DNA of 64,000 nucleotides from NCBI RefSeq assembly GCF_014596475.1, contig NZ_MECJ01000028.1, positions 682,001 to 746,000 of the forward strand, in the 5' to 3' direction. The notes below the pieces were generated by a model. That model had not been told where the DNA came from and did no database searches. It saw nothing but the letters and a program-made list of their open reading frames with translations. A program made the position numbers and the translations under genes. Positions 58,570 through 64,000 of the stretch are shown piece by piece (within the stretch, counting starts at the first letter, position 1; each line of letters begins with the position of its first letter). The DNA is from Streptomyces sp. CBMA152. GTDB lineage: Bacteria; Actinomycetota; Actinomycetes; Streptomycetales; Streptomycetaceae.

Positions 58570-59358
58570 GTGTACCCACACGTCGGGGTTGACGCCTCGG
58601 GCCTGGCTACGCTGCGCGCAGCGGTCCTCGACCGTCTGCGCGGCTTCGTCCCCACCGCGTACGCCACCGCCCCCGCCTTCGCCACCGCCTCACCCTTCGG
58701 TGCCTGCTACGCGCTGGCCGACGGGGGCGCGGCTGTCGGGAGACGGAGCGGCGGCCGCGGCACGGGCACGTCCGCGACGCCCACCGCCCGCCGCCCCAGC
58801 GCGGACAGCGACAGCGCCCGCATGATGGACCTCGTCGAGCGCGCCCAGGCGGGCGAGGCCGAGGCCTTCGGACGGCTGTACGACCAGTACAGCGACACTG
58901 TGTACCGGTACATCTACTACCGCGTCGGCGGCAAGGCGACCGCCGAGGACCTCACCAGCGAGACCTTCCTGCGCGCCCTGCGCCGGATCTCCACGTTCAC
59001 CTGGCAGGGGCGCGACTTCGGCGCCTGGCTGGTCACGATCGCTCGCAACCTGGTCGCGGACCACTTCAAGTCGAGCCGTTTCCGCCTCGAAGTGACCACC
59101 GGCGAAATGCTCGACGCCAACGAGGTCGAGCGCTCCCCCGAGGACTCCGTCCTGGAGTCGCTCTCCAACGCCGCCCTGCTCGAAGCCGTACGCAAACTCA
59201 ACCCCCAGCAGCAGGAGTGCGTCACCCTGCGCTTCCTCCAGGGCCTCTCGGTCGCCGAGACCGCGCGGGTCATGGGCAAGAACGAGGGCGCGATCAAGAC
59301 CCTCCAGTACCGGGCCGTGCGCACGCTCGCCCGCCTCCTCCCGGAAGACGCCCGCTGA
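58570..59358 (+). CDS. bldN: Developmental ECF sigma factor BldN
   Basis: 262 residues. Residues 84-155 are sigma region 2 (MMDLVERAQAGEAEAFGRLY; RYIYYRVGGKATAEDLTSET), and residues 195-250 are region 4 (LNPQQQECVTLRFLQGLSVA; IKTLQYRAVRTLARLL). The first 80 or so residues are an extension absent from other ECF factors; in S. coelicolor BldN is made as a pro-protein whose extension is removed. It drives genes for aerial growth such as bldM and the chaplins. GTG start. The following gene is its anti-sigma factor. Confidence 0.95.
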   Translation: MYPHVGVDASGLATLRAAVLDRLRGFVPTAYATAPAFATASPFGACYALADGGAAVGRRSGGRGTGTSATPTARRPSADSDSARMMDLVERAQAGEAEAFGRLYDQYSDTVYRYIYYRVGGKATAEDLTSETFLRALRRISTFTWQGRDFGAWLVTIARNLVADHFKSSRFRLEVTTGEMLDANEVERSPEDSVLESLSNAALLEAVRKLNPQQQECVTLRFLQGLSVAETARVMGKNEGAIKTLQYRAVRTLARLLPEDAR

Positions 59359-59464
59359 CCCCGGGCGGACACCCCCCACGAAGACACCCGGCGAACACCT
59401 CAACTCACCTACGGTGAGCGCTCAGTGATGCCTCGATCACTGTGTGGTCCGATCATCCTTCGTC

Positions 59465-59493
59465 CGTAACCCAAGTGCCGCGTCCGTCGTTGT
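59465..59493 (+). promoter_or_regulatory. Probable sigma-BldN promoter for rsbN
   Basis: CGTAAC at 59465-59470 and CGTTGT at 59488-59493, 17 bases apart. As I recall the BldN consensus is CGTAAC, 16 bases, CGTTGA; spacing and last base differ by one. It lies about 130 bases before the rsbN start, between bldN and rsbN, which is where a BldN-dependent feedback promoter is expected. Confidence 0.65.
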
Positions 59494-59623
59494 GCCGGAT
59501 GCAGGCTCCCTGTGGTCACGTCATGTCCACCGCCGCTCACTCGATCGTGTGGATGTGCTCAAGACGTGCAACCTTCCAGGCCCCTTGGGGAGTCGACCGT
59601 GATGACGAGAGGAGGTGCCGCCA

Positions 59624-60805
59624 GTGATCGCGAACGTATCGGCGCACCGGCGGGCGAACGCCTTCGCCCAGGCCCTGGAAGAAGCCTCGGCGGCCCAGCA
59701 GCCACCAGCCACCCCGGCCGCCCCGGCCCAACAGGCGGCGGAAGCCGACCTGTTGACCCTGGCGGGCGTCCTCGGCGAGCTGCCCAAACCGGAGCTGGAG
59801 CCGCAGGTGAAGGTGGAGCAGCGGGCGCTGCTCGTGGCCGCCATGGAGCAGATGTTCGCCGCGGGCGGTGTGCCCGCCGACCCTCTGGTGCCCGAGCAGC
59901 GGACCGGTCGCGGCGCCCACCGGGCGACCTCGCTCCGGAAATTGCGCCCCCGCTCCCGCTGGTCGAAGGGCATCGCCGCGGGCGGCCTCAGCATCGGTGT
60001 GGCCGCGGGCGCGTTCAGCGGAGTGGCCGCTGCCAGCTCCGACGCCCTCCCCGGTGATTCGCTGTACGGGCTGAAGCGCGGCATGGAGGACCTGAAGCTC
60101 AACCTCGCGGACGACGACACCGACCGCGGCCGCATCTACCTCGACCAGGCCTCCACCCGGCTGAGCGAGGCCCGCCGCCTCATGGAGCGCGGCCGCGCCG
60201 GCGACCTCGACCACGAGCAGCTGAGCGAGGTCCGCCGCGCGCTCAGCGGTATGCAGCACGACGTCACCGAAGGCCACCGCCTGCTGCACGCGGCCTACGC
60301 CAAGGACGGCTCGCTCGGCCCCATCGCCGCCCTGTCGTCGTTCGCCGCGTCCCACCGCGACAGCTGGAGCAAGCTCCGCGACAAGCTGCCGACCCAGCTC
60401 ACCGACGTCGGCGACCAGGTGACCTCGGTCTTCGTGGCCATAGACCAGGAAGTCGAGCCGCTGCGTTCGATGCTCCCGCACGCCAAGACGCGGACGCACG
60501 GGCGTACGGACACGACACCCTCCGGCTCCATCAGCCACACGGCCCGCCCGGCCCCCTCCTCGTCCGCCCCGACGCACGGCACGGCGGGCGGCGACGCCAG
60601 GCCCCAGCCGTCCAGCTCGGGCACCAAGGCGAACGAGGGCCTGCTCGGCGGCAACACCGGCGGCCTGCTCGACCCCCCGTCGAACGGCACCCCGTCGACG
60701 CCCGGCACCACCCCGGCCAAGCCGCCGGTCCCGGACGTCACCCTGCCCCCGCTGCTCCCCGGCCTGCTCCCGGGCCTGGGCCTGCACGGCGAGGACGCGA
60801 AGTAA
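59624..60805 (+). CDS. rsbN: Anti-sigma factor RsbN (DUF5667 membrane protein)
   Basis: 393 residues. Cytoplasmic N-terminus (1-114) that would bind BldN, one membrane helix (IAAGGLSIGVAAGAFSGVAA, about 116-136), then an outer DUF5667 helical region (LPGDSLYGLKRGMEDLKLNL; STRLSEARRLMERGRAGDL) and a Pro/Thr/Ser-rich tail. RsbN is the established BldN anti-sigma factor in S. venezuelae. GTG 59624 has GGAGG nine bases upstream. Nothing typical of zinc (HxxxCxxC) anti-sigma factors is seen. Confidence 0.93.
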   Translation: MIANVSAHRRANAFAQALEEASAAQQPPATPAAPAQQAAEADLLTLAGVLGELPKPELEPQVKVEQRALLVAAMEQMFAAGGVPADPLVPEQRTGRGAHRATSLRKLRPRSRWSKGIAAGGLSIGVAAGAFSGVAAASSDALPGDSLYGLKRGMEDLKLNLADDDTDRGRIYLDQASTRLSEARRLMERGRAGDLDHEQLSEVRRALSGMQHDVTEGHRLLHAAYAKDGSLGPIAALSSFAASHRDSWSKLRDKLPTQLTDVGDQVTSVFVAIDQEVEPLRSMLPHAKTRTHGRTDTTPSGSISHTARPAPSSSAPTHGTAGGDARPQPSSSGTKANEGLLGGNTGGLLDPPSNGTPSTPGTTPAKPPVPDVTLPPLLPGLLPGLGLHGEDAK

Positions 60806-60810
60806 CGGTT

Positions 60811-60853
60811 ACGTGTGTGGGGCGCCCCTGCGACCCGGGCGCCCCACACACGT
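60811..60853. terminator. Bidirectional terminator between rsbN and the acyltransferase gene
   Basis: Perfect 17-bp stem ACGTGTGTGGGGCGCCC with its complement and a nine-base loop, five bases past the rsbN stop and 57 bases from the convergent gene's stop. Confidence 0.85.
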
Positions 60854-60909
60854 ATCGGCGTCACCCCTGACACGTACCAGCGTCAGGAGAACCGTCAACC
60901 GAAGAACCG

Positions 60910-62016
60910 TCAGAAGAACACCGACCGCCGCTGCACCAGCAGCTTGTAGAGCGTGTGCTGGATCTGCTCGCGCACCTGGTCCGTCAGGTTGAACATGAGC
61001 ATCGGGTCCTCGGCCGCCTCCGGCGGATACCCGTCCGTCGGGATCGGCTCGCCGAACTGGATGGTCCACTTCGTCGGCAGCGGCACCAGCCCCGCCGCCC
61101 CCAGCCACGGGAACGTCGGCGTCAGCGGGAAGTACGGGATGCCCAGCAGCCGGGCCACCGTCTTGGAGTTGCCGATCATCGGGTAGATCTCCTCCGCCCC
61201 GACGATCGAGCACGGCACGATCGGCGTCCCCGCCCGCAGCGCCGTCGACACGAACCCGCCGCGCCCGAACCGCTGGAGCTTGTACCGCTCGCTGAACGGC
61301 TTGCCGATGCCCTTGAAGCCCTCCGGCATCACCCCGACGACCTCGCCGCGCTCCAGGAGCGCCTGGGCGTCCTCCGCACAGGCCAGGGTGTGCCCGGCCT
61401 TGCGGGCCAGCTCGTTGACGACCGGCAGCATGAACACCAGGTCCGCCGCGAGCAGCCGCAGATGCCGCCCCGCCGGATGGTGGTCGTGGACGGCGACCTG
61501 CATCATCAGCCCGTCCAGCGGGAGCGTCCCGGAGTGGTTGGCGACGACGAGCGCCCCGCCCTCGGACGGGATGTTCTCGACGCCCTTCACCTCGACCCGG
61601 AAGTACTTCTCGTAGAAGGGCCGCAGCAGGGACATCAGGACCTGGTCGGTGAGCTCCTTGTCGTAGCCGAACTCGTCGACGTCGTACTCGCCGGTGATCC
61701 GCCGCCGCAGGAACGCGAGCCCGCCCGCGACCCTCCTGTCCCAGCCGCCCCGTTCGCCGCTGCGGCCCCCGGCATCCGGGACGGGGCGCTGTCCGGCGCG
61801 GTCGTCAGCGGCGCCCTGCGGCCCCTGCCCGGCCTCCCGGCCTTCCGGGCCGGACTCGGGCCCCGGGAGCGCCTGCTGGCCCGGCAGGGCGCTCACCGGG
61901 GCACCGGCGGCCTCGGGGGCCGTGCCCCGCCGCCCGCCGGGCCGACGCCGGCCCGGGCGCTGCGCACCGGTGCGCGAACGGTCGTCGTCGAACGGAATGA
62001 CCTTGGCGTCCGCCAT
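60910..62016 (-). CDS. PlsC-type lysophospholipid acyltransferase
   Basis: 368 residues. A disordered Arg/Pro/Gly-rich leader (about 100 residues) comes before an acyltransferase domain: VVANHSGTLPLDGLMMQV (the H-x-n-D catalytic block), FKGIGKPFSERYKLQRFGRG and VMPEGFKG, and PIVPCSIVGAEEIYP. Expected to acylate glycerolipid or a related phospholipid head; the exact substrate is unknown. ATG 62016 is preferred (GGAGCTC upstream); an ATG overlapping the epimerase stop (62034) is possible. Coupled with the epimerase gene. Confidence 0.88.
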   Translation of the reverse strand: MADAKVIPFDDDRSRTGAQRPGRRRPGGRRGTAPEAAGAPVSALPGQQALPGPESGPEGREAGQGPQGAADDRAGQRPVPDAGGRSGERGGWDRRVAGGLAFLRRRITGEYDVDEFGYDKELTDQVLMSLLRPFYEKYFRVEVKGVENIPSEGGALVVANHSGTLPLDGLMMQVAVHDHHPAGRHLRLLAADLVFMLPVVNELARKAGHTLACAEDAQALLERGEVVGVMPEGFKGIGKPFSERYKLQRFGRGGFVSTALRAGTPIVPCSIVGAEEIYPMIGNSKTVARLLGIPYFPLTPTFPWLGAAGLVPLPTKWTIQFGEPIPTDGYPPEAAEDPMLMFNLTDQVREQIQHTLYKLLVQRRSVFF

Positions 62017-62030
62017 CGTGGTTGAGCTCC

Positions 62031-63116
62031 TCATTCCGTTCCGGGAGTGGCGACAGGGGAAACTGCGGGGACGGCGGGCGGCGTGAACGGCCGGAAGGGC
62101 AGATGTGCCACCCGGTCCACCGCCCTGGCCAGGGCGTCCGGCGGCAGCAGCCCCGGCCCCCGGCTGCGCGCGAAGTCGGCGAACGTCTCCGCCGTCGTGT
62201 ACTTGGGCTCGAAGCCCAGGGTGTCGCGCATCTGGGCGGTGCTGACCACCCGGCCATGTGTGAGCAGCCGGATCTGCTCCGGCGAGAAGTCGCTCGCCCC
62301 GACCGACCGCAGCGCCTGGCCCACCCAGCGCACCGCCGGCAGGAACACCGGCACGGTCGGCCGGCCGAGGCGCCGCGAGCACTGCGAGAGCAGCAGCACC
62401 CCGTCGCCCGCCACATTGAAGGTCCCGCTGTTGAGCGTCCCGCGCCGGGGGTCGTGGGCCGCGATGCGCAGGACGTCGATCACGTCGTCCTCGTGCACGA
62501 ACTGGAGCCGGGGGTCGTACCCGAACACCGTCGGCAGCAGCGGCAGCGAGAAGTACTCGGCGAGCGGCGAGTCCGCGCACGGCCCCAGGATGTTCGCGAA
62601 CCGCAGCACGGACACCGCCACATCGGGACGGCGCCGCGCGAAGCCGCGCACATAGCCCTCGACCTCGACCGCGTCCTTCGCGAAGCCGCCGCTCGGCAGC
62701 GACTTCGGCGGGGTCGTCTCGGTGAAAACGGCCGGATCGCGCGGCGCCGACCCGTAGACGCTGGTGCTCGACTTCACCACGAGACGGCGTACGGTCGGCG
62801 ACTTCTGGCACGCGCCGAGGAGTTGCATGGTGCCGATGACGTTCGTTTCCTTGACCGACGTCCGCCCGCCCGCGCCCAGTGGCGTGCCGGTCACGTCCAT
62901 GTGCACGACGGTGTCCACGGCGTGCTCGGCCAGCACGCGCGCGATGGCGGGCTGCCGTATGTCCGCCCGTACGAAATCGGCTCCGCCCAGATGGTGGCCG
63001 GGCGGGACGGCGTCCACGCCGATCACCCGGTCCACCTCCGGATCACGCTGGATCCGCCGCACGAGTCGGCCCCCGAGCTGCCGGGCCACTCCGGTGACGA
63101 GCACGACCTTCCCCAA
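62031..63116 (-). CDS. NAD-dependent epimerase/dehydratase (extended SDR)
   Basis: 361 residues. Rossmann site KVVLVTGVARQLGGRLVRRI (about 3-22), VVHMDVTGTPLGAGG, and LVVKSSTSVYGSAP (Ser/Tyr active-site region). C-terminal domain includes FSPEQIRLLTHGRVVSTAQM and LGFEPKYTTAETF. Sugar-nucleotide or lipid-linked substrate unknown. TTG 63116 with GAGGAAGG nearby is preferred; GTG 63149 adds 11 residues. It appears with the acyltransferase as a pair in Streptomyces. Confidence 0.85.
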   Translation of the reverse strand: MGKVVLVTGVARQLGGRLVRRIQRDPEVDRVIGVDAVPPGHHLGGADFVRADIRQPAIARVLAEHAVDTVVHMDVTGTPLGAGGRTSVKETNVIGTMQLLGACQKSPTVRRLVVKSSTSVYGSAPRDPAVFTETTPPKSLPSGGFAKDAVEVEGYVRGFARRRPDVAVSVLRFANILGPCADSPLAEYFSLPLLPTVFGYDPRLQFVHEDDVIDVLRIAAHDPRRGTLNSGTFNVAGDGVLLLSQCSRRLGRPTVPVFLPAVRWVGQALRSVGASDFSPEQIRLLTHGRVVSTAQMRDTLGFEPKYTTAETFADFARSRGPGLLPPDALARAVDRVAHLPFRPFTPPAVPAVSPVATPGTE

Positions 63117-63371
63117 GATCAGCTGCCTTCCTCTGGCCTTCAGGTGCACCTAGGCGCCACCGTAGCGGCTGCGTGTTGCCTGGTGATGACCGCGTGGCGT
63201 CGCATGGCCGAGAAAGTGAGGCCCGGGAAAACGCGGGCGGCGAATGCGGGAGCGCAAAAGTGCGGGCGGGACATCAGGGCGGGAAGAGCGTCCGGGATAT
63301 GCGCGCCGAAACGCACCGCAGCCCTCCCACCGGAACGGCGGAAGGGCTGCGGGACCACGTACAGCTGTCGC

Positions 63372-63470
63372 TTACTTCTTGTTGCGACGCTGAACGCGGG
63401 TGCGCTTGAGCAGCTTGCGGTGCTTCTTCTTAGCCATCCGCTTGCGCCGCTTCTTGATAACAGAGCCCAC
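63372..63470 (-). CDS. Small ribosomal protein bS22 (AURKAIP1/COX24-like)
   Basis: 32 residues, extremely basic: GSVIKKRRKRMAKKKHRKLL then KRTRVQRRNKK. Matches the actinobacterial 30S protein bS22, which has been seen bound to mycobacterial ribosomes. GTG 63470 has GAGGG about five bases upstream. Too small for most gene finders. Confidence 0.9.
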   Translation of the reverse strand: MGSVIKKRRKRMAKKKHRKLLKRTRVQRRNKK

Positions 63471-63579
63471 GACTACCCTCGCTCACTTCTCTTCACTCGG
63501 TGCGGGGCGTCTGGGCCCACACGACCTACGAGGGGCTAGCCTACCCGCCAGAGCGGAGAGGTCGTAACCGAGGACGCCG

Positions 63580-63789
63580 TCAGGCTGTCTCCACCCCCAC
63601 AAAGGACTCTCGGAGGTACTCCTGAACCGCCTGCTCGGGGACCCTGAAGGACCTGCCCACCCGGATCGCCGGGAGATGACCGCTGTGCACCAAGCGGTAC
63701 ACGGTCATCTTCGACACTCGCATCACCGAGGCGACTTCCGCCACGGTCAGGAACACGACCTCGTTCAGAGGCCTCTGATCAGCAGCCAT
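63580..63789 (-). CDS. BldC-like excisionase-type helix-turn-helix protein
   Basis: 69 residues. MerR/BldC-type HTH: VVFLTVAEVASVMRVSKMTV, then YRLVHSGHLPAIRVGRSFRV. Close in size and sequence to BldC. Next to bldN in other streptomycetes lies a gene I recall as bdtA, a BldD target of this type. ATG 63789 has AGGTGG at six bases. Target genes unknown. Confidence 0.88.
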   Translation of the reverse strand: MAADQRPLNEVVFLTVAEVASVMRVSKMTVYRLVHSGHLPAIRVGRSFRVPEQAVQEYLRESFVGVETA

Positions 63790-63835
63790 GACCCACCTGT
63801 ACCTTCCGCACCCGACGCGCACCGGCTTCCCCTCC

Positions 63836-63863
63836 GGTGACTCTTCGTCGTTGTGCGCTCACT
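63836..63863. promoter_or_regulatory. Candidate BldD half-site pair upstream of the BldC-like gene
   Basis: GGTGA at 63836-63840 and TCACT at 63859-63863; on the minus strand this reads AGTGA, 18 bases, TCACC, the first published BldD pattern (AGTGA-n-TCACC). It lies 47-74 bases upstream of the start. Spacing in known sites varies, so this is only suggestive. The remaining 130 bases to the window edge carry nothing recognised. Confidence 0.35.
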
Positions 63864-64000
63864 CCCCAGACTAGGGGCGGGTGGTGCGAGTGGGGAAGAG
63901 GAGCTACCAACGGCCGCCTACTGTGACAGACACGCTCGATTGAGTACATAGCGAGTAAGCGGCCGGTAGTAATCAGACCGCACAGCGTCATCAAGCGGAA

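Noticed and set aside
1..64000. CRISPR arrays, tRNA or rRNA genes, riboswitches, insertion sequences, integrases
   Set aside because: None found by reading: no regularly spaced 25-40 base repeats with unique spacers, no CCA-ended cloverleaf, no transposase or integrase motifs.

Overview
The window is high-GC actinobacterial chromosome and almost certainly from a Streptomyces. The evidence is the GC-saturated third codon positions, frequent GTG/TTG starts, the bldN-rsbN developmental pair, the futalosine menaquinone genes, a class I lysyl-tRNA synthetase beside argS, a hemD-hemC-hemA-rex cluster and a WhiJ-type regulatory trio. I see no tRNA, rRNA, CRISPR array, insertion sequence or prophage.

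Layout. 0-17 kb is conserved core, mostly on the minus strand: a cut-off beta-trefoil gene, TetR, a small membrane protein, an acetyltransferase, the futalosine menaquinone genes (mqnE, Lrp-type regulator, UbiX, UbiA and UbiD partners), system II cytochrome c maturation (resA, ccdA, resB, ccsB) and hemL. 17-36 kb is mixed and looks more recently shaped: a YdcF-like protein, a solitary single-chain restriction-modification enzyme carrying two rare TTA leucine codons, a molybdate regulator/ModA/fused ModB-ModC set, an ArsR/P-type ATPase pair, a GNAT, a phosphoesterase, an NmrA remnant, a Mut7-C RNase, YnfA, an SDR, rtcB and two paralogous lipoproteins. 36-64 kb is core again: a DUF2637 membrane protein, lysS/argS, a membrane-anchored HTH protein, a DUF4232 lipoprotein, an aminotransferase, a WhiJ-like trio, a sulfite-oxidase-like enzyme, hemB-hemD-hemC-hemA-rex, a glutaredoxin-like protein, a HAD phosphatase, bldN-rsbN, an acyltransferase and epimerase pair, the 32-residue ribosomal protein bS22 and a BldC-like HTH protein.

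Functional threads. Haem is made here from glutamyl-tRNA (hemA, hemL, hemB, hemC, hemD) and attached to cytochromes by the resABC/ccdA products. Menaquinone genes lie alongside, and Rex, the NADH/NAD+ sensor, sits at the head of the haem operon with a clear operator upstream. The molybdate uptake genes and the sulfite-oxidase-like enzyme form a second thread. BldN, made as a pro-protein, and its membrane anti-sigma factor RsbN form a developmental switch; a good sigma-BldN promoter match precedes rsbN.

Structure outside genes. Five copies of a palindromic intergenic element with conserved 21-bp arms lie at 28.5, 38.1, 44.35, 51.36 and 58.2 kb. Two genes have had their 3' ends reiterated downstream as decaying or tandem repeats (29.3-29.6 and 32.6-32.7 kb). 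From my memory of Streptomyces coelicolor gene numbering, the left block (about SCO4468-4494) and right block (about SCO3303-3328) lie at nearly equal distances either side of oriC in that species, so the window may span an origin-symmetric inversion breakpoint with the accessory genes at the join.
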